Assembly (NCBI GenBank): GCA_019914995.1 | Contig: CM034132.1 | Location: 2,296,501-2,360,500 of the forward strand | Origin: Acanthochlamys bracteata | Lineage: Eukaryota > Streptophyta > Magnoliopsida > Pandanales > Velloziaceae | Length of the DNA stretch: 64,000 bases | Direction: 5' to 3' | Shown here: positions 34,648-44,065 of the stretch, piece after piece | Position numbering within the stretch: the stretch's first letter is position 1 | Layout: each line of letters starts with the position of its first letter | Program-made: the position numbers and the translations under genes | Notes under the pieces: generated by a model | Seen by the model: only the letters and a program-made list of their open reading frames with translations | The model's database searches: none | Told to the model about the DNA's origin: nothing

Positions 34648-36297
34648 TCATTGGCATTTCTTTTCTATCATGTGTAAGGTATGAGCACTAGGAATTAGCT
34701 TCTTTCTTTTCATTTCATCATATAACATAAGGGACTTACTTCTGTCACCCTTTTCACAATACCAATATACTAGCGCATCATATATGCTGTCATTTGGTAA
34801 GATTGACTTCTTTTCCATGATACTAATAAACTTCTCAGCTTCCTGCGGTTTCCTGCACTTGCATAGGTTTTGAATCAATGAGGTAAAAACTTCTATACCA
34901 AAATTTAAACAACGATGCTCCATTTCATGATACAGCTTGATAATTTCTTGAGCCTTCCCCATCTTACCAAATCCATGAATTAGTTTCATATATGTCGTTT
35001 GATCTGGAGAAAATCCTCTTTCCAAAAGAACAGTCAGGAAATCATTTGCTTTCTCAGCTTTGCCACACTCACAAAGCATAGCTATCAACTCATTGCAAGC
35101 ATAAGAATGAGGCAAAAGTTTTTCTCCAAGCATTTTCTCAAAGAAAGCCAGGCTCTCTTCCTTCCTTCCCATTCTAGAGTAGCTTTGTATTAAAAGACTA
35201 TATGTTTCATGATATGGCTTAAAGCCTTTGGCAAGCATCTCCCGTATGATACTGCAAGCCTCGTCTACCCTTCCGTGCTGGCAGTGAGCACCAATAAAGG
35301 ATGTATAGATGAACGAATTTGAATTGCACCCTCTATTAATCATCTCACCAAACGTCTCATTTGCCAGATCCAATCTGTCCATCTTGCAATAACCAAAAAC
35401 AACAAGTGAGTAGACCACACTATCCGTGACTACATTCTTCATCAGCATTCTCTTCAGCAGCATGATTGCTTTATCAACTCTGTTCTCTTCGATAATCTTT
35501 AATCCTAGAGCAGCATTCACAACAACAACCGGTGCACAACGCTTGCCGCAAATCCTGTCCAAGACATTGATCATCTTCTTCAATTCTCCTTTCTTGCACA
35601 ATGAACTAATCATGGTCTGCACCGATTCCTGATTTGGGTAAACCCTTTTCTCATGCATGTACTCGTAAACCTTCCACGCAACACAAACCTCGCCACTCTT
35701 CTGTGCTGCATGCAACAAAGCATTCAAACTGGTGAGACTAGGCACAATCCCGAACTCAGCCATTTTCTTACAAGCATCAAAACCAGTCTGGGACATTCTG
35801 AGTTTAGCGTACGTATGCAGCAATATGTCGAACACCTTAGGTGCAGAATGAGAAACATCATATGTTTCCAGCACCACATCAATAATGGAGCTGCCATGGT
35901 GCTTCGAAACTGCAGTTTCAAGCAACGCGCGTGTTTCAGTGAACAACGCTGCACAGGATAGGATATGAGCGGCGATGCAATAGGATTGGAGAGAGTGCTG
36001 TAACTGGTGGTGGCGAGAGGACCAATGGAAGAAGACAAGCGCTTTAGCAGCATGACAGGGTCGGTTGAGTTGAAGGAGAACGTGTTGAACGATAGAGTTG
36101 TCAATGGTAGCTGAGCTGAAGCGAGCAGAGAGAGAGTCCCAGCAATGTGGAGACGGAGTTTTGCATAGGAGAGATGAGATATCAGAAGCTGTAGAATTTG
36201 CTGTTGATGGTAATAATGATGGTGGTGGTTTCGTGTGGAGGAGTTTGAGCAGAGGCCGGAGAACGGCAGCTCTCGGTATTGCAGAAGCGGTGTTCAT
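34648..36297 (-). CDS. P-class pentatricopeptide repeat protein, probably mitochondrial
   Basis: A single intronless 549-aa frame. The N-terminus (MNTASAIPRAAVLRPLLKLL) is rich in Ala, Leu, Arg and Ser and poor in acid, fitting an organelle transit peptide. From about residue 155 I count eleven 35-residue P-type motifs with the usual spacing, for example VVYSLVVFGYCKMDRLDLAN, FIYTSFIGAHCQHGRVDEAC, ETYSLLIQSYSRMGRKEESL and SIYDALVYWYCEKGDRSKSL. There is no E, E+ or DYW tail, so this is an RNA-stabilising, splicing or translation factor rather than an editing factor. It resembles Arabidopsis At1g66345 in length and layout, but that link is from memory only. The start at 36297 gives the full targeting peptide. 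No frame damage is seen. Confidence 0.92.
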   Translation of the reverse strand: MNTASAIPRAAVLRPLLKLLHTKPPPSLLPSTANSTASDISSLLCKTPSPHCWDSLSARFSSATIDNSIVQHVLLQLNRPCHAAKALVFFHWSSRHHQLQHSLQSYCIAAHILSCAALFTETRALLETAVSKHHGSSIIDVVLETYDVSHSAPKVFDILLHTYAKLRMSQTGFDACKKMAEFGIVPSLTSLNALLHAAQKSGEVCVAWKVYEYMHEKRVYPNQESVQTMISSLCKKGELKKMINVLDRICGKRCAPVVVVNAALGLKIIEENRVDKAIMLLKRMLMKNVVTDSVVYSLVVFGYCKMDRLDLANETFGEMINRGCNSNSFIYTSFIGAHCQHGRVDEACSIIREMLAKGFKPYHETYSLLIQSYSRMGRKEESLAFFEKMLGEKLLPHSYACNELIAMLCECGKAEKANDFLTVLLERGFSPDQTTYMKLIHGFGKMGKAQEIIKLYHEMEHRCLNFGIEVFTSLIQNLCKCRKPQEAEKFISIMEKKSILPNDSIYDALVYWYCEKGDRSKSLMLYDEMKRKKLIPSAHTLHMIEKKCQ

Positions 36298-36772
36298 GGC
36301 AAAAAGAATTGCAATTGCACTGGTGTGTTTTTATAAACCGTTGGAAACTACACGGGCAAGCAGTGTCAGAATCAGAAGCCAACTCCTCTTTTGACTGTTG
36401 TTCAGAATGTAATTGACGGAGCTTTATTATTCGAAGTGCATTCAAACCTGCAATACGTATACCGATGCCAAACTGATTGGAACTACAAAAAAAACCAATA
36501 AAGTGGGGTAAAATAAAATTATTAAGAAAAGTAAATAAGAGAGTGAAGGGATTCAAAATGCTTGTTGCTTGCTGACCTTGACATCGTTGTTGCTGCGGAG
36601 AGAAAACTTGAGCAACAACCGAGAGCCCATCTCAATGTTGAACAGAAATTTGAATAAAAACGAAAAACCCTGTCAATCTAATAAATAAATTGTAGAGAGC
36701 AGAAGAAATATCAATCAAGTCAGTCGTATCTGGGGTGGAATTTGCCGACCACAAAGTATTTTGTACGCACAA
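36298..36772 (-). promoter_or_regulatory. Promoter and leader of the PPR gene
   Basis: Short upstream region of the minus-strand PPR gene, bounded on the right by an AT-rich element. The ORFs here on both strands have no family match. Confidence 0.4.
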
Positions 36773-37014
36773 GGGGCGTGCGTTTTATAAAATAGAATTT
36801 TTTTAAAATAAAAAATATTTTTATTTTTTTTTGAAAAACGAGTTTTATTTTTTTATTTTCAAAAAAATAATAAAAATATATAATAAAAAAATTTTATTCT
36901 GTAAAATTTTTTTATATTTTTTAAATTTTTATATACTTATAAAATATGTATTGAAAAATATGAAATAAATAAAAATTAAAAAACAGTATTTGATAAGCTC
37001 AGCCAAATGCGCTT
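36773..37014. mobile_element. AT-rich MITE of the GCGTTT-end family
   Basis: It starts GGGGCGTGCGTTTTATAAAA and ends with the reverse complement of AAGCGCATTTGGCT, with an A/T core. The ends match only in part, so the borders are approximate. Confidence 0.4.
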
Positions 37015-37455
37015 CTGACGTAAAAAAACCAAACTTCCTTATGTTTTCTACTTCTTTTTTAAGAACTAAAACCCACGGCCAAAATTTGAAACACCATCAT
37101 CTCCTTTTTAAGGGGAAAATGCCTTATCCACTCCACCACCTATGAGTACTTAACAGAAACTTTGTTGATCTTATGGGCATACATACTTCCAGTTATAGTG
37201 CGCCAAAATGGTAAAAGTAAATTCTGTTGACATTGAAAGAAACTTGAACTACAAAGCATTACATCAATTAATGACTACAAATTTAGGGCCATTTCCCTCC
37301 CATAGCCCCATGTTGAATTATGAAAATTGCTTGCACAGCAAATGCCAACACCATATTCAACCGAAAGCATCTCCTCAACTAACAATCTCACAAACAGCAC
37401 CTTCCTTGAAAACAGGCACAAAGAACTCTGGTATTAATTTGAACTACAAAAATGC

Positions 37456-37864
37456 TCATAGCAGATTCGCTTTCTTCAAAAATCTGACTGTTCTACAATA
37501 GTATGGCCAAATGGATTCCACATAATCAAGGTATTTCCTGACCACCCATTCCTGAACTTGTTTGAACTTTCGCATGAATCCTTGTAATCCATATTCTTAA
37601 TCTGCACGATAGGCTTGACGAAAAGCATCCAGAGATACTCCTTGAGCTTTCCCTCAGCAACAAAACTATATGCCAGGATAACCATAGCTGGCAGGTCCCT
37701 TATAAATCTGACAATTTGCTTGAAGCACAAAACATAAAGAGAACACAGCCTCTCCACCAGCTTTACATAAGCAGCAAGGATCAGCGGCCCAAGAACCCAA
37801 AGGGGAGTTAGTTCTAGTGACTTCAGCACCATATGTCACTTTAACTGCCAAATACCAAGGTATA
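37456..37864 (-). pseudogene. Last exon of an EMB2759-like plastid protein, frameshifted
   Basis: After a good acceptor (TTCTTGCAG) the minus strand reads IPWYLAVKVTYGAEV, then in a second frame SLELTPLWVLGPLILAAYVK, FKQIVRFIRDLPAM, EGKLKE and VQIKNMDYKD. In a third stretch it reads EWVVRKYLDYVESIWPYYCR and TVRFLKKANLL before TGA. This order matches the C-terminal part of plant EMB2759-like proteins (plastid-targeted, role unknown), as I recall them. At least two frame changes break it, and no upstream exons are seen in the next several kb. It is therefore a pseudogene fragment, probably left from a gene duplication. The family name is moderately sure; the damage is clear. Confidence 0.7.
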
Positions 37865-38199
37865 CTGCAAGAAGACCACACAGGTAAACGATAGTTCTTA
37901 CTTTATCAGTCGTACTTTTTCCCGCATTAAAAGACGCGCACTATAGACATTACTTCATCAGTCCAATGATCAACCATTCACATCAAGAAACCAAAATGAC
38001 CCCTCCAAGGTATGTAAATAAAATTTTAAGAATCTTGGCAGCAACGTCATAGTTGCAGCTGGAAACCTTTTCAAATTGAAAGTCCAGAAGCCTAATGATA
38101 AACGTCAAACGAGTAGAAATTAGTCTAACTTATGTGCCTGCTTCATGCTCATTTCTAGTTTGTTGGGTGTTGTAGATGTGAATGCTTCCTTTTGTGCTT

Positions 38200-38456
38200 G
38201 GGTGCGTTTGTTTTTGCTTTTTCCCAACGAAACTTTTCAATTCTCCATTTCACGTTTTTCAATATATATTTTATAAATATTTAAAAAATTTATTTAAAAA
38301 TTTAGAAAGTGTAAAAAAATTCTATGTATTAAGATCTTTTTATTGCATATTATTTTTTTTTGGAAGTAAAAAAAAATAAAGCTCGTTTTTTAAAAAGAAC
38401 AAAAATACTTTTCATTTCAGAAAAGCTCCATTTCATAAGCAATCCCAAACACACCC
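38200..38456. mobile_element. MITE with GGGTGCGTTTG ends
   Basis: The left end GGGTGCGTTTG (38200-38210) and right end CAAACACACCC (38446-38456) are near-perfect inverted repeats around an AT-rich 257-bp body. The inner ends are also related. TTAA follows on the right. This is the clearest copy of the family in the window. Confidence 0.7.
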
Positions 38457-38599
38457 TTAAATCTTTTTTAATGTATGCAGACACCTCATTCACAGTGAGC
38501 TAAAACTTGTTTTGGTTGGTCTCCTTCTGCGTTGCCCAAAATCTTAATTTACCTAATCTAACATAGGGACATGCCTTGTTAGATCATTTTTTACTTTAG

Positions 38600-40534
38600 C
38601 ACTTTAATTTGGTTATGAATCACAAAGGCATGGACTCAGTAGATAGGCAGCCTTGCTCATCACGATACAAGCTGAGGTGGGTTCAAATGCTTCAAGAAGC
38701 ACAAGCTGTCTCCAGAATATGTCTGTTCCTTTTTTCAGCCACTCCCTTCTGCTGTGGTGTTTGTGGACAAGTGGTCTAATACATAATAACTTTTTTTTGA
38801 AGATAATGGGCCAAAGTTGTATTAACATATTCTCACCCATTATCCGAGCGTAATACTTGTATTAGGAATGAGACTTGCGTCTGCATCAGTTTATGAATCG
38901 TATAAAAATATCCACAACTTCACTCTTACTCTTCATAACATATAATCATATCATACCAGTGCGATCATCCACAACTATCACAAACCATCTAATGTCAGTA
39001 AGTGTAGTAACAGAAGAGAGTCTCCAAACATCCGAATGTACTAATTCAAATGGAGTTGATTTTTTCTTCATAGTAGAAAAATATGGCACCTGGTGATTTT
39101 GTTTGCAAGAACACAAATTTCACACTGAAATTCAGACTACTTAAAGCCCAAAAATAAAGATGATAATAAATGGCGTAGATAGGTAAAAAAAATATGACTT
39201 AATCGTCGATGTCAAAGCCAAACTATGTTCTTCTTATCAACATCAGATCCACGAATGCTATGCACTTTTCCGGAACTGATATCATCTAAATAATATAGGC
39301 CTCCACTTATAGTACCAAGTCCTATAATCTCATGTATTTGGATATTTTGAAATAAACAAAAATTTGGATATAACATAACAATGCACCTTAACTGTTCGGT
39401 GATTTATTCAATAGACAATAAATTATTTGATAAAGACGGAACAAGTAAACAATCTTATAAAGATAAAGATACTGCTAACATCACTGTTCTAGCATCTGTT
39501 ACTGGATAAGTGTCTAAATTAGTATATATCATATTATGTCTAATTAGAGAAAATGTGGTCTGAAAATTTGTCGAATCAAATGTCATATGATCTATGATTC
39601 CAGAATTTAGAATCCATCTTATATATTTTCTAATTTAGAGCACAAATTTTGTTACCTGAGCTTGCAACGTCTGAACTATCCGGTGCTTTTCTGATGACCT
39701 TTATTTTTTTTTTCTCAACTCTTTCTACCAATCTGGATATTTAATTAATTTAAAACATGAATCTCTACTATAGCCAAACTTACCATAATAAGTATCTATC
39801 TCTATTTCTCTTGAAATTTGTTAAAAAACAGTCCCAACAAAAATTCTTTTCTGTCAGATCGGGTCAGCGGGTCGTGCCAGTTCGGTTCAGTCGGTCCGGA
39901 CCTGCTTCAGGTCGATCTGTTGGGCCGGCTTGGTCGGGCTCGGCTGTGGTAGCGGCAACCGGCGGCGAATCCTGATCAAGCAGTGGCGGAAATGACAAAG
40001 GCTTGGTTGGCGGCGGAGATCGACGGCGGAAGTTAGATTTGGCGGATGATCGACGATGAAAGCTTGGCGGCGACAATCGGAGGCGAAAGCTTGAATCGAG
40101 TAGCTTGGCGGTGGCGATCGGCGGAGCAGCGATGATTGCAGTAAAAAGCGGCGGCGGCAGAGGTGTCGACGGCGAAATTTTTTTTTAGTGTAGATCTAAT
40201 CCGGTTAAATCGCTGGATTGTTCTAGTCGGAATTTCTAACCGTTGTAATCGTATTTTCATGATCGCAACAGAAAGTCTAGTCAGAATCTGACCATAGCAA
40301 TCGTTATCTCCACGACGACGGCGGGCAGATCTAAAGTTTTTGCTTTGGTACCATGATGAAAAAACTATTTTAATCTTATTCATCTATTATTCAATACAAA
40401 TACGTATGTATAGACTCTTTATAATACTAAATAAGGAGAGCTCTAAAATAATAAAAGACATCTAATTTTAAGAAAAAATATCTAAATAATTAAAAATTAT
40501 ATCTAAAATAATTATGTGTTGACCGACGCTAACA
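38600..40534 (-). mobile_element. Ty1/copia retrotransposon fossil, 5' part
   Basis: Read on the minus strand. A probable 5' LTR lies at 40354-40534 (TG...CA ends, about 181 bp). It is followed by a primer-binding site TGGTACCAAAGC (40342-40353) similar to the tRNA-Met type of copia elements. A G/C-rich leader/gag area, protease-region residues, a GAG-pre-integrase block (GLYYLDDISSGKVHSI near 39260-39300) and an integrase core (around 38640-38960) follow in copia order. No reverse transcriptase, RNase H or second LTR is seen. It is clearly broken, with many breaks, and old. Confidence 0.7.
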
Positions 40535-40816
40535 CTTATAAATTCTTCTATCAGGTCATAGCTCAGATCAAGCTATAGGAGCAACAACCTAAATTGTTGC
40601 AAGTTTACGTCCCCAACTACATGTTTCTTGTCGAAGAATTAACGCATGTGATAGCATTTTTATTTGTTGGAGTTAGAATATGATTAAATATATTATATAT
40701 ATGTCAACACTTAAAGAAATTGGATAGCTAGTTAATTAATGATTATGAATACAAACTCCACGAGCCTCCTATCACTCTCCGAGTAGAGTACCAAATGACT
40801 GTAACCCCCTACATAT
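40535..40816. other. Spacer between two LTR elements
   Basis: No gene or clear element. It may be part of the flank that received the TR-GAG element. Confidence 0.4.
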
Positions 40817-41341
40817 TGTCACGTGCGTAGAGTTTTACCTTAACTCGTGCGGCACTTAGTCACGATCCTTTGTGGCTAAGTCAGCCTTTACCCAAAAGAG
40901 CTATCAAAGATAGCTAAAGACTTTGTGGCAAGAAGGGACTTAAGAGAAGAGATGAAAGCTTGCAAGAGAGAATTTTGAAGAGAAAGCTTTATATAGCTAT
41001 GCTTGTATTACAACTCTTACTTGATTTGCTTCATGCCCCAAATGAGAGCTCATCCTCTCTATTTATATCTTCTCTACCTCTTTAACGGACGGTGGAGATT
41101 GTTTTGATCGGACGGTAGAGAATACCTGATCCAAAAGTTCTTACATATTATCCATTATAAAAATCTCCACCTTTTTAGAGTATTCTCTACCTTATTTTAA
41201 ATTTATACTAACTATCATTTATCTAGACTATTCTACCATACTCTAAACTTAGCTTATGTACAAGATATTTTTACCTAGGCAAAAAATATTTTACCAAGAT
41301 AATTTCGAAGAGAGAATAGCTAAAATAGCCATACCATGACA
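40817..41341 (-). repeat. 3' LTR of the TR-GAG element
   Basis: Direct repeat of 43173-43697 with the same ends. It follows the polypurine tract on the minus strand. Confidence 0.9.
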
Positions 41342-43172
41342 TTCTCCCCCACCTATTTTGCAATGCCCTCATTGCGGTTGTGTGGAGCTGTAGCGGAACT
41401 CCTTATTCCTCCTCGTAGGATGGCTTCTTCTACTTGAACCCTTTGTCTTTTTTTGGCAATTCGTCCCGACAGGTAGGTTCATTTCTGAGTTGCATGGCAG
41501 AAATAGTCTTGATATGGATATTCGCTTCACGCGACGAAGGTAGCATACACATATGTCCTTCATCCAAAATCCACATGTAATTGGCAAAGGGGATAGGTAT
41601 GGCCTTCACACGATCCAGGAACTCCATCCCAAACACTATCGGAAAATCATCCATGTTTACAACGGAGAAGTCCACAAGGCCAGACCACTTACCTATGTGT
41701 GTCTTTACTCCACGAGCAACTCTTAAAATTGATTTAGGTTCGGAGTTGACTGCTTTAAGCCATCCTCGTCCCGTTTCATACTTGATTCCAAGTCTTTTAG
41801 CTTCATTCTCCTCAAGGAAGTTATGGGTAGTCCCTGTGTCCACCAAGGCGCGTACCTCTTGCCCGTTAATTTTGGTCATCACGTACGATCGCTCATTCAC
41901 TTCACGTCGCGGCACATCATCGTTGGCTTTGACGGAATGGAGGAGTTGTAAAGAACCCATCTTTACTTCTCCAAGTTGCTCTTGTGGCCTATCGATTGTT
42001 TCCATTAAGGCTGAAAGCTTGCTCCGTTTTGGGCACTCTCTAGCCATATGTGGTCCATCACAAAGGAAGCATTTTAGTGGATTTTTACCATTCCCTCGGT
42101 TGTTATCATTGCTTCCTTGACTTGCTGGTTATCTTCACCACCATTGTTCTTGAAATCTTCTTGAGACTTATGCTTTTCAAGCCGTTGGAACTCTATAAGG
42201 GACTCAGCTATGGCAATGGCAGAGTTGAGATCTTGAGGTCCTCTATGTTGAATCTCCAATCTCACCCATGTTTGCAATCCGTCCATGAAAGCAAAAAGGG
42301 CCTCCCTTTCTGGAAAATCGAGAATCTCTAAGATCAACTCTGAAAATTCCTTAATATAGTCCCTTATACTGCCCCGATGGGTCAAGCGCCGAAGCTTTGC
42401 CCTTGCCTCATCCTCTGCATTCACTGGATAGAATTGCCGTTTGAGTTCCCTCTTGAACTCTTCCCAAGTGACAATGGTGCAGGTACCCCTCTCGATCTCG
42501 GCATGCCTCCTCCTCCACCATACAATTGCAGTATCTTCAAGATAAAGAGTGGCATGATCGATCTTAACTGCATCCTTCGTGATGCCGGTACTCTTAAAGA
42601 GTTACTTCAAGCTCCAAAGAAAGTTATCAATCTCTTTCGCGTTCTGCGCACCCTTATACGCCTTGGGTCTTAGAACATCCACCTTCAAAGGAGTCGAAGT
42701 TGAGGGTACGGCGAAAACTGCCTCTTGCATAACCGCCATCTTGCAAAGTGCCCAGTCCCTTCGGACATCCCTCAACTTGGTAGCCATCCTTGCGACCTCT
42801 TCTCTAAGAGTCGCTACTTCCCTCCTCAAGAGCATCCACATCATCTAAGAGAGTCTTTAAGGGTCTTACCTTGGCGAGACGATGATTCGGCCACCACGTT
42901 CAAGGCACCTTGCATCTCCCCACGAAGCTCTTCTTGTCCCTTCTCGAGCTTCTCGATGCTTTGGCCCAACTCTTCAAACTGGTCCACCTTATCGGCAATA
43001 GCTAGCTCCACCTTGGCAAGTCTGACAGTGACATCCGACATCACATCCCTAGACTTTTCTTTACGTTGCTTAGTGCCTTCGGGAGCTCTCCTCTCCATTT
43101 CCCGTCCCTCGAATGTAGTAACATCACTACCACTAGCCATCTCCCAAGCCAAACGTTGGCTCTGATATCACT

Positions 43173-43697
43173 TGTCACATGCGTAAAGTTTTACCTTGAC
43201 TCGTGCGGCACTTAGTCACGATCCTTTGTGGCTAAGTCAGCCTTTACTCAAAAAAACTATCAAAGATAGATAAAAACTTTTGGCAAGAAAAGACTTAAGA
43301 GAAGAGATGAAAGCTTGCAACAGAGAACTTTGAAAAGAAAGCTTTATATAGCTATGTCTGTATTACAACTCTTGCTTGATTTGCTTCATGCCCCAAATGA
43401 AAGCTCATCCTCTCTATTTATAACTTCTCCACCTCCTCAACGGACGGTGAAGATTGTTTTGATCGGACTGTGGAGAATACATGATTCAGAAAGTTTTTAC
43501 ATAATATTCCTTATAAAAATCTCCACCTTTCTAGAGTATTCTCTACTCTATTTTAGATTTATGCCAACTATCATTTATCTAGAGTATTCTATCATATTCT
43601 AAACTTAGCTTATGTACAAAATATTTTTATCTAGGCAAAAAGTATTTTACTAAAATAATTTCGAAGGAAGAATAATCAAAATAGTCATACCATGACA
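43173..43697 (-). repeat. 5' LTR of the TR-GAG element
   Basis: On the minus strand it has a TATATAAA promoter motif near 43342-43350 and is followed by the primer-binding site. Confidence 0.9.
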
Positions 43698-43811
43698 TAT
43701 ATTCTCAGCTGCTAGCAAACCACACCACATCCCATTAAGTGCCTTGATACCTACTGCAAACCAGGGCAACATTGAACATACCAATAGAAGTTATTTATTC
43801 AAGTAAATTTA

Positions 43812-44065
43812 AGGGTACATTTAAGATTGCTTATGAAATAAAATATTTCTCAAATAGAAAATATTTTTATTTTTTTTGAAAAATAAATTCTATTTTTTTT
43901 ACTTCTAAAAAAATAATAATAATATGCAATAAAAGAATTTCGTTACGTAAAATTTTTCTAAATTATCTAAATTTTTAAATAAATTTTTTAAATATTTATA
44001 AAATAAGTATTAAAAAACATAAAATAAAAAAAATAAAAAAGTAGCTTTTGATACGCACGCACACT
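43812..44065. mobile_element. MITE-like AT-rich element
   Basis: It starts AGGGTACATTTAAGATTGCTTATGAAA after TTA and ends with the reverse complement of AGTGTGCGTGCGTATCAAAAG. The inner GGGATTGCTTATGAAA-like end is shared with the copy at 38200-38456. Confidence 0.5.

Larger units (their letters stand above)
40817..43697 (-). mobile_element. Compact LTR element with Gag and protease only (TR-GAG type)
   Basis: A 2.9-kb element read on the minus strand, with two LTRs of about 525 bp: 5' LTR 43173-43697 and 3' LTR 40817-41341. Both have TGTCATGG...GTGACA ends. The tRNA-Met-like primer site TGATATCAGAGCC follows the 5' LTR, and a polypurine tract GGTGGGGGAGAA precedes the 3' LTR. The 1.8-kb interior encodes an N-terminal coiled coil (about 42841-43152), a Ty3/gypsy-type Gag (about 42074-42424), a CCHC knuckle (near 42025-42065) and a retroviral-type aspartic protease with ALVDTGTTHNFL (within 41430-42047). 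There is no reverse transcriptase, RNase H or integrase, and too little room for them. The reading has a few breaks. The flanks catat and tatat could be an altered 5-bp target duplication. The LTRs differ at about 50 sites by my count, roughly 10%, suggesting 4-7 million years at usual plant rates. Confidence 0.88.

Noticed and set aside
41581-43165. Several plus-strand ORFs inside the TR-GAG element.
   Set aside because: They are antisense shadows of the Gag and protease reading on the minus strand.
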